Source: Burkholderiaceae bacterium
Lineage (GTDB): Bacteria; Pseudomonadota; Gammaproteobacteria; Burkholderiales; Burkholderiaceae_E
Reading direction: 5' to 3'
Assembly: GCA_023954135.1 (NCBI GenBank)
Contig: JAMLIN010000029.1
Coordinates: 1-53,528, forward strand
Length of the DNA: 53,528 nucleotides
This document shows positions 33,937 to 43,425 of this stretch, piece after piece. How positions within the stretch are numbered: position 1 is the first letter of the stretch; every line of letters begins with the position of its first letter. The notes under the pieces were generated by a model. That model worked only from the letters and a program-made list of their open reading frames with translations. It was not told the origin of the DNA and did not search any database. A program made the position numbers and the translations under genes.

Positions 33937-36900
33937 CTAGTGGCTGTCGGCCGGCGCCTTCCCGCGCCGGCCGGTCAGCTTCTCGGCCGCCTGCTCGACC
34001 AGCCGGTAGAACAGCGGCACGAAGACGATCGCGATCGCGGTCGCGGCGAGCATCCCGCCGATCACGCCGGTACCGATCGAATGCCGGCTGTTCGCGCCCG
34101 CGCCGGTGGCCACCGCCAGCGGCAGCACCCCCATGATGAAGGCGAGCGAGGTCATCACGATCGGGCGGAAGCGCAGCCGCGCGGCGTTGATCGCGGACTC
34201 CCGGATCGACAGGCCCTCCTTGCGGCTCAGCACCGCGAACTCGACGATCAGGATCGCGTTCTTCGCCGCCAGGCCGATCAGCACCAGCATGCCGACCTGG
34301 AAGTAGAGATCGACGCTCAGGCCCCGCATCCAGATCGCGAGGATCGCGCCGAACACCGCGAAGGGCACCGCGGTCACTACCGCCAGCGGCAGCGACCAGC
34401 GTTCGTACTGCGCGGCGAGGATGAGGAACACCATCAGGATGCCGAACACGAAGGCGATCTGCCCGGTGCCGCTCGCCTGCAGCTCCTGGTAGGCCGAGCC
34501 GGTCCAGCCGATCTGGTATTCGTTCGACAGGACCTCGGCCGCCGCTGCCTGCATCGCCGCGATCGCCTGGCCCGAGGTGTAACCGGGCGCCGGATTGCCC
34601 ATGAGCTTGGCCGCCGGAAATACGTTGAAGCGCTCGATCAGGTCGGGGCCGCGGCTGCGCCGCGCCTCGACCAGGGTCGACAGCGGCACCATGTGGCCGT
34701 CGTCGGAACGCACGAAGACCTGCTTGAGATCCTCCGCGCGGGCGCGAAACGGCGCCTCGGACTGCAGGTTGACCTGGTAGTTGCGGCCGAACAGGGTGAA
34801 GTCGTTGACGTACAGCGCGCCGAAGGTGGCCTGCATCGCCTCGTAGACAGTATTGATCGGCACCCGCAGGGCCCGGGCCTTCTCCCGGTCGACGTGCATG
34901 TCGTAGCTCGGGATCTGGGTGCTCAGGGTGGTGCGCACTCCCGCCAGCTCGGGCCGCGCGTTGGCGGCCTCGACCAGCTTCCGGGCGACGGCCTCGATCT
35001 CCGCCGGCGGCGCCGCGATGCGACTCTGCAGGTAGGCCTCGAAGCCACCGGTGGAGGACATCCCGGTGATCGGCGGCGGATTGAAGGCGATCACGTTGGC
35101 CTCGGGAATGCCGGCGCCGATCTCCATCACCCGCTTGACGAAGGAGAACGAGTCCTCGCCCGGGCCCTTGCGCTCGCTCCAGTCCTTGAGCGTGATGAAC
35201 GAGGCTCCGCCATAGCTCTTCAACGCCCCCGCGATCAGGTCGTAGCCGGCGAAGCTGGTCATGCCGCCCACCACGCCGGAATCGAGCACCTGCTCGGTGA
35301 AGCCCTCCATCGCATCCCTGGTGCGCGAGAGGGCGGCGGCGGCCGGCAGCTGGGTGACCGCGATCACGTAGCCCTGGTCCTCCTCGGGCACGAGGCTGCC
35401 GGGCACCCGGTCGAACAGCATGACGGTCACGCCGATCATCGCGGCGAAGAGCGCCGCGCCGAGCAGCGCACGCTTCAGGAAGAAGCTCACGCTCCCGAGA
35501 TAGCCCCGGGTCACCCAGTTGAAGAAGCGGTTGAACCAGCGAAACGGCGCCAGGGGCTCGGCATGCACGGGTTTCAGGATCAGTGCGCACAACGCCGGCG
35601 TCAGCGTCAGCGCGACGACGCCCGAGATGATCACCGAGACCGCGATGGTGATCGCGAACTGGCGATACATCACGCCGGTCAGCCCCTCGAGGAATCCCAC
35701 CGGAATGAACACCGCCGCCAGCACCAGGACGATCGCGATGACGGGCCCCGTCACCTCCTCCATCGCCTTGATCGCCGCTTCGCGCGGCGCGATCTTCTGC
35801 TCGGACATGATGCGCTCGACGTTCTCGAGCACCACGATGGCATCATCGACCACGATCCCGATCGCCAGGATCATGCCGAACAGCGTCAGCAGGTTGATCG
35901 AGAAGCCGAGCATGTACATGCCCGCGAAGGTGCCGACCAGCGAGACCGGGATCGCCAGCAGGGGAATCAGGGTGGCGCGCCAGTTCTGCAGGAACAGGAA
36001 CACCACCACCACGACCAGCAGCAGGGCCTCGATGAAGGTCTTGATCACCTCGTCGATCGAGACCTCGACGAAACGCACCGTCGTGAACGGGATGGTGTAG
36101 GTCAGGTCGGGCGGAAAGCTCCTCGCGATCTCCTCGACCTTCACGCGCACCGCCGCCATCGTGTCGATCGCGTTGGCGCCGGGCTGCAGGTAGAGCGCGA
36201 CGGGCACCGTCGGCTCTCCGTTGAAGGTGGCGGTGAACTGGTAGTTCTGGGCGCCGAGCTCGAGCCGGGCGATGTCGCGCAGTCGCAGCGCCGAGCCGTC
36301 GGGATTCGAGCGCACGATGATGTCCTCGAACTCCGCGACCTGCGAGAGCTGGCCCTGCATGGTGACACCGTAGGTGAACTCGACGCCGTCGCCGGCCGGC
36401 TCGGCACCGAGCGAGCCCACCGACGCCTGGGTGTTCTGCTCGCGCAGCACCCGCACGATATCGCTCGGCGTCAGGCGGAACTCGGCGAGCTTGGCCGGAT
36501 TGAGCCAGATGCGCATCGAGTAGTTGGCGGCGCCGAACAGGGCCGCGTCGCCGACGCCGGGCACGCGCTTCAACTCGTCGATCATGTTGAGCAGCGCGTA
36601 GTTGCTCATGTAGAGCCGGTCGTAGGTGCCGCCGGGCGAGGACAGCGCGATCATCGAGAGGATCGAGCTCGAGCGCTTCTGCACGGTCACGCCCTGCTGG
36701 CGCACCGCCTCGGGCAGCCGCGCGAGCGCCGCCGAGACCCGGTTGTTGACATCGATCGTCGCCTGGTCGGGATCGGTACCGATGTCGAAGTACACCGACA
36801 TGCGCATCGAGCCGGCATCGGAGCTCGTCGAGCGCATGTAGATCATGCCGTCGACGCCGTTGACCTGCTGCTCGATCGGCGCGGCGACCGTCTCGGAGAT

Positions 36901-37071
36901 CGTCTGGGCGCTAGCGCCCGGATAGCGTGCCTGCACCACCACCTCGGGCGGCACGATGGAAGGGTACTGCTCGACCGGCAGCGCGAACATCGAGCCCAGG
37001 CCCGCGAGCATGATCACGATCGACAGGACCGTCGCGAACACCGGCCTGTCGATGAAGAAGCGCGAGATCAC
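33937..37071 (-). CDS. RND efflux permease, HAE1/AcrB family
   Basis: A 1044-residue inner-membrane RND pump of the hydrophobe/amphiphile efflux family, which exchanges drugs or solvents for protons. Twelve membrane helices and two large periplasmic loops are visible. The proton-relay Asp pair is in helix 4 ([16 protein letters not shown]) and the matching Lys in helix 10 ([14 protein letters not shown]). N-terminal [21 protein letters not shown] and [20 protein letters not shown] are typical. Start is GTG 37071, overlapping the adaptor stop as GTGA. The adaptor gene is upstream, but no outer-membrane TolC-type gene lies nearby, so it must borrow one from elsewhere in the genome. Confidence 0.95.
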   Translation of the reverse strand: MISRFFIDRPVFATVLSIVIMLAGLGSMFALPVEQYPSIVPPEVVVQARYPGASAQTISETVAAPIEQQVNGVDGMIYMRSTSSDAGSMRMSVYFDIGTDPDQATIDVNNRVSAALARLPEAVRQQGVTVQKRSSSILSMIALSSPGGTYDRLYMSNYALLNMIDELKRVPGVGDAALFGAANYSMRIWLNPAKLAEFRLTPSDIVRVLREQNTQASVGSLGAEPAGDGVEFTYGVTMQGQLSQVAEFEDIIVRSNPDGSALRLRDIARLELGAQNYQFTATFNGEPTVPVALYLQPGANAIDTMAAVRVKVEEIARSFPPDLTYTIPFTTVRFVEVSIDEVIKTFIEALLLVVVVVFLFLQNWRATLIPLLAIPVSLVGTFAGMYMLGFSINLLTLFGMILAIGIVVDDAIVVLENVERIMSEQKIAPREAAIKAMEEVTGPVIAIVLVLAAVFIPVGFLEGLTGVMYRQFAITIAVSVIISGVVALTLTPALCALILKPVHAEPLAPFRWFNRFFNWVTRGYLGSVSFFLKRALLGAALFAAMIGVTVMLFDRVPGSLVPEEDQGYVIAVTQLPAAAALSRTRDAMEGFTEQVLDSGVVGGMTSFAGYDLIAGALKSYGGASFITLKDWSERKGPGEDSFSFVKRVMEIGAGIPEANVIAFNPPPITGMSSTGGFEAYLQSRIAAPPAEIEAVARKLVEAANARPELAGVRTTLSTQIPSYDMHVDREKARALRVPINTVYEAMQATFGALYVNDFTLFGRNYQVNLQSEAPFRARAEDLKQVFVRSDDGHMVPLSTLVEARRSRGPDLIERFNVFPAAKLMGNPAPGYTSGQAIAAMQAAAAEVLSNEYQIGWTGSAYQELQASGTGQIAFVFGILMVFLILAAQYERWSLPLAVVTAVPFAVFGAILAIWMRGLSVDLYFQVGMLVLIGLAAKNAILIVEFAVLSRKEGLSIRESAINAARLRFRPIVMTSLAFIMGVLPLAVATGAGANSRHSIGTGVIGGMLAATAIAIVFVPLFYRLVEQAAEKLTGRRGKAPADSH

Positions 37072-38276
37072 CGGGTGCTCCCGGCAGCGCCGGACGATGC
37101 GTCGCCCGCCGCCGGCGGTCCCTCGCGGACCTCCTCGCCCGGCTTGACGCTGCCGATCCCGTCGACCACGATGCGCTCGCCGGCCTGCAGGCCTTCCGCG
37201 ATGGCCTGGCCCTGCTCGGTGATCGCGCCGAGCTTCACCGGGCGCGTCCGGGCGACGTTCCCTTCGTCGACCACGTACACGCTCGGGCCGAGCGGCCCTT
37301 CGACGACGGACTTGGGCGGCACCACGATGGCATCGGCCAGCGTCAGCCCGAGCACCGCGATCCGCACGAACTGGCCGGGCACCAGCACCCCCTGCGGATT
37401 GGGAAATACCGCGCGGACCTGCACCGTGCCGGTCTGCGAATCGACGTTGGCGGCCATATAGTCGATCTCGCCCTCGGCCTCGTGGACCGTGCCGTCGGGC
37501 AGGAGGATCCGGGCGCGCGGCCGGTTCGGGCCGGCAGCGCCGACGAAACCGAACTGGCGTCGCTGCACGAGTGCGTCGGCCTCGGAGACCGAGAAGTGCG
37601 CATGCACCGGATCGAGCTGGCGGATGGTGGTGAGCAGGGTGCCGGCCTCGACCAGGTTGCCGGGCGAGACGGCCTGCAGCCCGGTTACGCCGCCGATCGG
37701 CGCGAGCACCCGGGTATAGCCGACGTCGATGGCCGCGGTGCGGCGCGCGGCCTCTGTGTTGCCCAGCGCCGCCTGCGCAAGCTCCATCGCGGACCGCGCC
37801 TCGTCATGCTGCCGGGCGCTGACCGTGTTGGTCTTGAAGAGCGACTCCATGCGTTGCCACTCGCGCTGCGCCTGGCGCAGATTCGCCCGCGCACGCTCGC
37901 GCTCGGCCTCGGCCTGGGCGAGACGCGCCTCGTAGGGCGCCGGGTCGATCTCGAAGAGGGCCGCGCCAGCCTTGACGCTCGCGCCCTCCTCGTACCTGCG
38001 TTCACGCAGGATGCCGGACACCTGCGCCCGTACCTCCACCTCGTCGACCGCGCGCACCCTGGCCGGATAGCTGCGTTCGAGCGTCGCGGTTCCGGCTTCG
38101 GCCACAAGGATCGAGACGACGGGCGGCGGCGGCTTGGGCGCGGGCGCATCGGCCTGCTTGTCGGCACAGGCGCTGATCATCGCCGCAGCCAGCAGGCTCG
38201 CGCACGCCATCCCGATTCGCCGAATTGCGCGGCGCGCCCGCAGCCCCAGCCGTTGCACGAGCCCCGTCCGATCCAT
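37068..38276 (-). CDS. RND efflux periplasmic adaptor lipoprotein (AcrA family)
   Basis: A 402-residue membrane-fusion protein that links an RND pump to an outer-membrane channel. The N-terminus is a lipoprotein signal ([15 protein letters not shown], Cys acylated), then [22 protein letters not shown]. The lipoyl and hairpin parts are [42 protein letters not shown], the beta-barrel follows, and the C-terminal membrane-proximal domain carries [22 protein letters not shown] 38276 has a GGAGACGAG site upstream. It is divergent from tetR, and the two are separated by a palindrome. Confidence 0.94.
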   Translation of the reverse strand: MDRTGLVQRLGLRARRAIRRIGMACASLLAAAMISACADKQADAPAPKPPPPVVSILVAEAGTATLERSYPARVRAVDEVEVRAQVSGILRERRYEEGASVKAGAALFEIDPAPYEARLAQAEAERERARANLRQAQREWQRMESLFKTNTVSARQHDEARSAMELAQAALGNTEAARRTAAIDVGYTRVLAPIGGVTGLQAVSPGNLVEAGTLLTTIRQLDPVHAHFSVSEADALVQRRQFGFVGAAGPNRPRARILLPDGTVHEAEGEIDYMAANVDSQTGTVQVRAVFPNPQGVLVPGQFVRIAVLGLTLADAIVVPPKSVVEGPLGPSVYVVDEGNVARTRPVKLGAITEQGQAIAEGLQAGERIVVDGIGSVKPGEEVREGPPAAGDASSGAAGSTR

Positions 38277-38334
38277 TCTCGTCTCCACCACGTCGAACAC
38301 GACAGGCCCGCCCGGCCGGCAGGTCGCCGGTCAG

Positions 38335-38354
38335 CATACAGACGTGCATGTATG
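38335..38354. promoter_or_regulatory. TetR-type operator between the efflux operon and tetR
   Basis: CATACA (38335-38340) and TGTATG (38349-38354) form a perfect inverted repeat with an 8-nt spacer, the dimension expected for AcrR/TtgR-type TetR operators. A second dyad, GTTGA (38354-38358) with TCAAC (38369-38373), lies next to it in the same AT-rich stretch and could cover the promoter. Repression of both genes is inferred from position. Confidence 0.6.
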
Positions 38355-38467
38355 TTGATATTGTATAGTCAACACCGGGTGCCGGCCGCAAGCGTGGCCC
38401 GCCCTCGCCCGGCCGGGCGAGGGCCGGAGCACGGACCGGAATGGGCACCGGGGACGGATACCAGGAC

Positions 38468-39115
38468 ATGGCCAGACGAACGCGCGCCGAGGCAGGGGCC
38501 ACACGCGACCTGCTGCTCGATGCCGCCGAGCAGGTGCTGTTCGAGCGCGGCTATGCGAACACCTCGCTCGAGCAGATCGCCCGCCATGCCGGCATGACCC
38601 GCGGCGCCATCTACTGGCATTTCCGCGACAAGGCCGATGTGTTCAACGCGCTCGCGTTGCGGGTCAGCTTTCCGCTCGACGAGCTGGTCGCGCGCCTCGA
38701 GCAGGAGACCTCCGCCCGGCCGCTTGCCACCCTGCGGGCCCTGTGCCTGTACGCCCTGCGCAACCTCGCCAACGACCCGCGGCGTCAGCGCGTCTACACC
38801 ATCCTGCTGCACCGACTCGAGAAGACCCCGGCCACCGTCGCCGCGCTCGCCCATATCCAGGAAGTCGAGGACCGGGCGCTCGATCGCTTCGAGCAGCTCT
38901 TCGCGCAGGCGCGCGATGCCGGCGACATGGCCGCCTCGTTGTCGCCGCGCACCGCCGCCTGGGCATTGCAGACCTACGTGCGCGGCATCTACAGTAGCTG
39001 GTTGCGCGAGCCGGCGTCCTTCCCCCTCGAGGACAGCGCCGAGGCACTGCTCGACGTCTTCTTCCAGGGACTGCCGATGCCAGTGAGAACCGGAACATGT
39101 CCGCCGCGATCGTGA
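38468..39115 (+). CDS. TetR family regulator, AcrR-like
   Basis: A 215-residue TetR regulator. The N-terminal helix-turn-helix is ATRDLLLDAAEQVLFERGYANTSLEQIARHAGMTRGAIYWHFRDKADVFNAL, with the characteristic GAIYWHFRDK of AcrR/TtgR proteins controlling RND pumps. The C-terminal ligand pocket runs from residue 80. It should repress the divergent adaptor-pump operon and perhaps itself, releasing when a drug or aromatic compound binds. It overlaps the next gene by 19 nt, so the FMO-like enzyme is likely co-transcribed and induced with the pump. ATG 38468 is the conserved start. Confidence 0.93.
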   Translation: MARRTRAEAGATRDLLLDAAEQVLFERGYANTSLEQIARHAGMTRGAIYWHFRDKADVFNALALRVSFPLDELVARLEQETSARPLATLRALCLYALRNLANDPRRQRVYTILLHRLEKTPATVAALAHIQEVEDRALDRFEQLFAQARDAGDMAASLSPRTAAWALQTYVRGIYSSWLREPASFPLEDSAEALLDVFFQGLPMPVRTGTCPPRS

Positions 39116-40245
39116 TCGGCGCCGGCCCCGCCGGCCTGGCGAGCGCGGCCTGCCTGTCGCGACGCGGCATCGACGTCCGGATAGTCGAGCAGGCGGCCGA
39201 CGTCGGCTCGGCCTGGCGCTCGCACTACGATCGGCTCCATCTGCACACCGTGAAGTCGCATTCGGCGCTGCCGGGTCTGGCCTTTCCCGCCGAGGCTCCG
39301 AAGTACCCCTCGCGCCTCGAGGTGGTCGCCTACCTCGAAGCCTATGCGCGGCATCACAGGCTGGCCCCGGAGTTCGGCCAGAGGGTCATCGAGGTACTGC
39401 CCGCCGGCGAGGGCTGGCGGGTCCTGACCACGGGCGGAATCGATGCGCACGCTCCTGCGGTGGTGGTCGCGACCGGCGCGAACCGGGTGCCGCGCATGCC
39501 GTCGTTCCAGGGCCGGGAAGCCTTCCGCGGCCGGGTGATCCATAGCCGGGACTACCACAATCCCCAGCCTTTCGCGGGACAGCGGGTGCTGGTGGTCGGC
39601 ATGGGCAACACCGGCGCCGAGATCGCGCTCGATCTCGCCGGACAGGGCACCGCGGTCACGGTGTCGGTACGCTCGCCGCTCAACATCGTCCGACGCGACA
39701 TTTTCGGCCGGCCGACCCAGCTCACCTCGATCATGCTCGATCGACTGCCGCCACGCATCGGCGACGCGATCGCGAAGTTCTCCCGCAACCTGACCATCGG
39801 CGACCTCGGCCGCTGGGGCATCGTGACATCGGACCAGTCGCCGCTGCGCCAGCTGCGCCTCGAAGGGCGCACGCCGGTCATCGACATCGGCACGGTCGCC
39901 GCGATCCGGCGCGGCGAGATCCTGGTGCGGCCGGGCATCGAGCGCTTCGATGCCGACGGCGTCGTGTTCACCGACGGACGCGCCGAACGCTTCGACACGG
40001 TGCTGATGGCGACCGGCTTCGAACCCGCCGTCCAGGCGATGTTCCCGGCAACCCGGTTGCCGCTCGACGCCGGCGGGCTGCCGCTCGAGACCATCGGCCG
40101 CGACGAGCGCGAGGGGCTCGCCTTCGTCGGTTTCGACATCCGCCAGGCGGGCGGACTGCTGCGCACCATCGCAACGCAGGCCGAGACGGTCGCCCAGGCA
40201 CTGGCTTCGCGCCGCACCGTGGCCGCCTCCCGGCCCTTGCACTGA
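39097..40245 (+). CDS. Flavin-containing monooxygenase-like NAD(P)/FAD oxidoreductase
   Basis: A 382-residue flavoprotein. The first Rossmann fold starts with AIVIGAGPAGLASAACLSRRG, binding FAD; the second is in VLVVGMGNTGAEIALDLAGQG, binding NADPH. The motif RGRVIHSRDYHNP in between and the late MATGFEPAV block are those of FMO/CzcO-type enzymes. The closest types are putative flavoproteins linked to metal resistance or trimethylamine or N-oxidation; the substrate is unknown. It begins 19 nt inside tetR, so it is probably part of the drug-inducible unit. It is shorter than the true Baeyer-Villiger enzyme at 47713. Confidence 0.88.
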   Translation: MSAAIVIGAGPAGLASAACLSRRGIDVRIVEQAADVGSAWRSHYDRLHLHTVKSHSALPGLAFPAEAPKYPSRLEVVAYLEAYARHHRLAPEFGQRVIEVLPAGEGWRVLTTGGIDAHAPAVVVATGANRVPRMPSFQGREAFRGRVIHSRDYHNPQPFAGQRVLVVGMGNTGAEIALDLAGQGTAVTVSVRSPLNIVRRDIFGRPTQLTSIMLDRLPPRIGDAIAKFSRNLTIGDLGRWGIVTSDQSPLRQLRLEGRTPVIDIGTVAAIRRGEILVRPGIERFDADGVVFTDGRAERFDTVLMATGFEPAVQAMFPATRLPLDAGGLPLETIGRDEREGLAFVGFDIRQAGGLLRTIATQAETVAQALASRRTVAASRPLH

Positions 40246-40281
40246 AAGCTTGCCCAACCCTCGACGAACGAACGCCATCGC

Positions 40282-40764
40282 ATGAGCACACCCGATCACG
40301 ACCTTCCCCTGCTCGGCCAGGGATTCCACTGGCAGGACCTGCATGTCGGCCAGCGCATGCGCACCTACCGGCGCACCATCACCGAGACCGATCTGGTGAA
40401 CTTCACCGGAGTGACCGGCATGCTGGAGGCGATCTTCATCGACGCCGAATACGATGGCGGCGCGATCGCCGGGCGACCGGTCCCCGGTGCCCTGACCTAC
40501 TGCCTGATCGAAGGCCTGCTGCTGCAGTCGATGATCCAGGGAACCGGGCTCGCGATGCTGGAGCTGGTGCAGCACATCCATGCCCCGGTGGTGGTCGGCG
40601 ACACGATCGGCGCGCAGGTCGAGGTCACCGGCATCCGCCCGACCTCGAAGAACAATCGCGCGATCGTCGACTCCACGATCGAGGTCTTCAACCAGCGCGG
40701 CACGAAGGTGATGACCTACACGGCGAAACGGATGCTGGCGGGACGGCCGGGCGCAGCGAGCTGA
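40282..40764 (+). CDS. MaoC-like dehydratase
   Basis: A 160-residue single-hotdog protein of the MaoC-like family. The active-site block is TITETDLVNFTGVTGM (Asp or Thr at the catalytic position) and the second half is GVTG...VPGALTYCLIEGLL. Typical members hydrate enoyl-CoA; the catalytic Asp/His pair is not clearly present as in hydratase 2, so it could instead be a binding or thioesterase protein. It follows the FMO gene by 36 nt and is probably co-transcribed. A stem-loop follows. Confidence 0.8.
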   Translation: MSTPDHDLPLLGQGFHWQDLHVGQRMRTYRRTITETDLVNFTGVTGMLEAIFIDAEYDGGAIAGRPVPGALTYCLIEGLLLQSMIQGTGLAMLELVQHIHAPVVVGDTIGAQVEVTGIRPTSKNNRAIVDSTIEVFNQRGTKVMTYTAKRMLAGRPGAAS

Positions 40765-40773
40765 GGCGACGAA

Positions 40774-40812
40774 GTCTCACCGCCCGCATCCCGGGCGGGC
40801 TCACGATGAGAC
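40774..40812 (+). terminator. Nested stem-loop after the MaoC-like gene, terminator candidate
   Basis: An inner stem CCGCCCG (40780-40786) and CGGGCGG (40792-40798) with a 5-nt loop is nested in an outer stem GTCTCA (40774-40779) and TGAGAC (40807-40812). No T-tract follows, so it is a probable but unproven terminator separating the tetR unit from hipBA. Confidence 0.5.
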
Positions 40813-40843
40813 GCCGCGTCGGCGGAGATCGCGCGTCAAATCA

Positions 40844-40957
40844 TCCCGATCGGGACGACCAAGGTCTTTCGATTCGACCAACCATCGTATTCATCCCGAT
40901 CGGGGTGTTTTTTACTTCTGGGCTATACTGCACAAGAAACACCCCGATCGGGATGAA
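40844..40957. promoter_or_regulatory. hipBA operator array with long inverted repeat
   Basis: Three copies of a CCCGATCGGG core lie upstream of hipB: site 1 (TCCCGATCGGGA, 40844-40855), site 2 (40890-40910) and site 3 (40937-40957). Sites 2 and 3 are exact reverse complements over 21 bp, separated by 26 nt that hold a promoter-like TATACT (40924-40929). HipB in E. coli binds TATCC-N8-GGATA sites, and the ATCC/GGAT flanks of these sites are similar. The hipB start codon (40953) lies inside site 3. Confidence 0.75.
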
Positions 40958-41186
40958 AATGCGAACCGTCTCCAACAGCACGGAGTTCGGCACACTCGTA
41001 CGGTGCACCCGGAAGGCCCAGGGGCTCACACAGGAGCAGCTCGCCGCCGTCGCGGGGGTCGGACCGAGGTTCGTACGCGAGCTCGAGGCCGGAAAGGGTA
41101 GCTGCCAGATGGGGCGGGCCCTGCTCGTCCTGGGTGTGCTCGGGCTGCGGATCAACATCTCGGGTCGCAGCGAGGATGCGTCCTGA
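40953..41186 (+). CDS. hipB: HipB-type antitoxin
   Basis: A 77-residue HTH antitoxin. The Xre-type helix-turn-helix is FGTLVRCTRKAQGLTQEQLAAVAGVGPRFVRELEAGKG, with a C-terminal beta strand (LGLRINISGR). It neutralises the HipA kinase and represses the operon. ATG 40953 lies in the operator and ATG 40959 is equally possible. No clear ribosome binding site is seen, and the predicted transcript leader is short. Its stop overlaps the hipA start (TGATG). Confidence 0.9.
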   Translation: MKMRTVSNSTEFGTLVRCTRKAQGLTQEQLAAVAGVGPRFVRELEAGKGSCQMGRALLVLGVLGLRINISGRSEDAS

Positions 41187-42436
41187 TGCGCTCGCTCGAT
41201 GTGTACTTCGGTGCGCACCGTGCCGGCCAGCTCACGCAAGGCGACGATGGCGCCCTGGTGTTCGGCTACGCGCACGCCTATCTGTCGGATCCCGCAGCCC
41301 GGGCGATTTCGGTGTCGATGCCGCTGAGCGCAGCGCCTTTCGATGACCGTGCAGCGCGACCCTGGTTCTCCGGCCTGCTGCCGGATGAAGGAGCCCGGCA
41401 GCGCCTCGCAGCCGCTCTGGGCATCTCGGCCGGCAACACCTTCGGACTGCTCGAGATCATCGGCGGCGATTGCGCCGGCGCACTGTCGCTCCATCCATCG
41501 GGCACCACGCCGCCGGCGACCGCCAGCGGCGATGTGGACTGGCTCGATGACGCCCGACTCGCGCAGGTCATGGAGAGACTTCGCGAGCGCCCTCTGCTGG
41601 GCGGAGAAGAGGGTGTACGGCTCTCGCTCGCAGGTGCCCAGGACAAGCTTGCGGTCTGCGCGGACGATCACCGGATCGGATTGCCCCGGGGCGATCTGCC
41701 GACGACCCATATCCTCAAGCCGCGGATCCCGGCACTCGAGGGCACCGTCGAGAACGAGCTCTTCTGCCTTCGGCTGGCGGCGCGGATGCAACTCCCGACG
41801 GCCGATGCGCAGCTGCGCCGGGCGGGCGATGCGCCAGCGCTGCTGGTCCGGCGATACGACCGCGAAACCAGGGGCAGCACGGTGCTGCGATTGCACCAGG
41901 AAGATTTCTGCCAGGCGCTTGGCGTTCCGCCCGAGATCAAGTACGAAGCGGAAGGCGGGCCCGGCACGACGCAGTCACTCGCCCTGATCGACCGGGTCTG
42001 CGCCCGGCCCGCGGCGGGTCGACTCGAGTTCATCCGCCGGCTGATCTTCCATGACCTGATCGGCAATGCCGACGCGCACGCCAAGAACCACGCCCTGCTC
42101 TACCGCAACGCCGCTCCGGATCTGGCGCCGCTCTACGACGTGCTGTGCACCGCCGCCTATCCGCGCCTGCACAAGGCCCTGGCGATGAAGATCGGCCAGC
42201 GCAACATGCCGGACACGATCCGGCTGGAGGACTGGGCGACGCTGATGCCACCGGGTCGCACCGCCCTGCGCCTGCTGGTTCGGGAGCTCCGCGGCATGGC
42301 GACCCGGATCGGCGATGAGGCCGACCGGCTGAAAGACGATCTCGCGCAGGCCGGCATCACACATCCGGTACTGACGACGATTCGCAAAGTGATCGAGACA
42401 CGCCGCCAGCATCTGCTGCGGATCGCCGGACGCTGA
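41186..42436 (+). CDS. hipA: HipA-type serine/threonine kinase toxin
   Basis: A 416-residue HipA kinase. In E. coli HipA phosphorylates glutamyl-tRNA synthetase and induces persistence. The HipA N-domain (SLDVYFGAHRAGQLTQGDDGALVFGYAHAYL) is followed by LSLAGAQDKLAVC, the conserved Ser and Lys-containing ATP region, LRLHQEDFCQALG, the catalytic HDLIGNADAHAKNHALL (Asp, Asn) and LAPLYDVL with the metal-binding Asp. All the kinase signatures appear intact. It is translationally coupled to hipB. The target tRNA synthetase cannot be predicted. Confidence 0.95.
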   Translation: MRSLDVYFGAHRAGQLTQGDDGALVFGYAHAYLSDPAARAISVSMPLSAAPFDDRAARPWFSGLLPDEGARQRLAAALGISAGNTFGLLEIIGGDCAGALSLHPSGTTPPATASGDVDWLDDARLAQVMERLRERPLLGGEEGVRLSLAGAQDKLAVCADDHRIGLPRGDLPTTHILKPRIPALEGTVENELFCLRLAARMQLPTADAQLRRAGDAPALLVRRYDRETRGSTVLRLHQEDFCQALGVPPEIKYEAEGGPGTTQSLALIDRVCARPAAGRLEFIRRLIFHDLIGNADAHAKNHALLYRNAAPDLAPLYDVLCTAAYPRLHKALAMKIGQRNMPDTIRLEDWATLMPPGRTALRLLVRELRGMATRIGDEADRLKDDLAQAGITHPVLTTIRKVIETRRQHLLRIAGR

Positions 42437-42513
42437 GCTCCTACCTTTCGACACCCGGATCCGGCGGCTCCCGGGCTTCACGGCGTGAAGCGATCCATGG
42501 CACAGTGCCGCCC

Positions 42514-43425
42514 ATGCATCCCCTCCAGCCCCTGCACGTCGTCGACGCGGGCGCTCTGCGCGTCTCGTACTTCACGACCGGCCCGGTCGACGGTCCGGCC
42601 GTCGTGCTTCTGCACGGCTTCCCGTACGACATCCATGCCTACGCCGAGGTCGCACCGATCCTGGCCGGGGCGGGTTGCCGGGTAATCGTCCCCTTCCTGC
42701 GCGGCTTCGGGCCTACCCGGTTCCTCGACGCCGCCACGCCACGCTCGGGCGAGCAGGCGGCCCTCGGCGCCGACCTGCTGGCCTTGCTGGACGCGCTGGG
42801 GATCGGGCGCGCCGTGCTGGCCGGCTACGACTGGGGCGGACGCGCCGCCTGCGTGGTGGCGGCGTTGTGGCCGCAGCGCTGCGCCGGCCTGGTTTCATGC
42901 AACAGCTACAACATCCAGGACATCGCAGCGGCAATGGAACCGGACGCGCCGGACAGGGAGCACGGGCTCTGGTACCAGTACTACTTCCACTCCGAACGCG
43001 GACGCGCGGGGCTGGAGCGGCACCGCCACGCGTTCATCCGGCTGCTGTGGCAGCTGTGGTCGCCCTCCTGGCGCTTCGACGATGCCGTGTTCGCACGGTC
43101 GGCGTCCGCCTTCGACAACCCGGACTTCGTCGACGTGGTGATCCACTCCTACCGGCATCGCTTCGGCCTGGTGGCGGGCGACCCCGCCCATGCCGGGATC
43201 GAACGTCGCCTCGCCGCGCAGCCGGCGATCACCGTGCCGGCCATCACGTTCGACGGCGCGGACGACGGCGTCCGGCCCCCGTCCGCTGCCGCCGCGCATG
43301 CGCATCGCTTCGCGGCGCCGCGCTCGCACCATGTGCTGCCCGGCGTGGGCCACGACGTGCCGCAGGAAGCGCCGCGGGTATTCGCCGACGCGGTGCTGGA
43401 ACTGGTACGAAGCCCCGGCCGCTAG
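42514..43425 (+). CDS. Alpha/beta hydrolase, epoxide hydrolase/haloalkane dehalogenase type
   Basis: A 303-residue alpha/beta hydrolase. The nucleophile is Asp106 in LAGYDWGGRAAC, as in epoxide hydrolases and dehalogenases. The oxyanion loop is LLHGFPYD, the RGFGPTRF block is family-typical, and a His is found in LPGVGHDVPQEAP. The cap region (NIQDIAAAMEPDAPDREHGLWYQYYF) contains Tyr residues that might activate an epoxide. Substrate unknown. ATG 42514 is preferred to GTG 42505. Its TAG stop shares a CTAG with the convergent TauD gene. Confidence 0.85.
   Translation: MHPLQPLHVVDAGALRVSYFTTGPVDGPAVVLLHGFPYDIHAYAEVAPILAGAGCRVIVPFLRGFGPTRFLDAATPRSGEQAALGADLLALLDALGIGRAVLAGYDWGGRAACVVAALWPQRCAGLVSCNSYNIQDIAAAMEPDAPDREHGLWYQYYFHSERGRAGLERHRHAFIRLLWQLWSPSWRFDDAVFARSASAFDNPDFVDVVIHSYRHRFGLVAGDPAHAGIERRLAAQPAITVPAITFDGADDGVRPPSAAAAHAHRFAAPRSHHVLPGVGHDVPQEAPRVFADAVLELVRSPGR

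Noticed and set aside
33862-37461. A long plus-strand open frame (about 1200 codons) opposite the RND pump
   Set aside because: It is antisense to a clear RND permease and adaptor. Its translation is rich in His, Arg, Asp and Gly with no recognisable domain, as expected from opposite-strand reading of GC-rich codons.
39097-40245. FMO-like protein as a true Baeyer-Villiger enzyme
   Set aside because: It is 382 residues and lacks the complete FxGxxxHxxxW fingerprint; the gene at 47713 fits much better.
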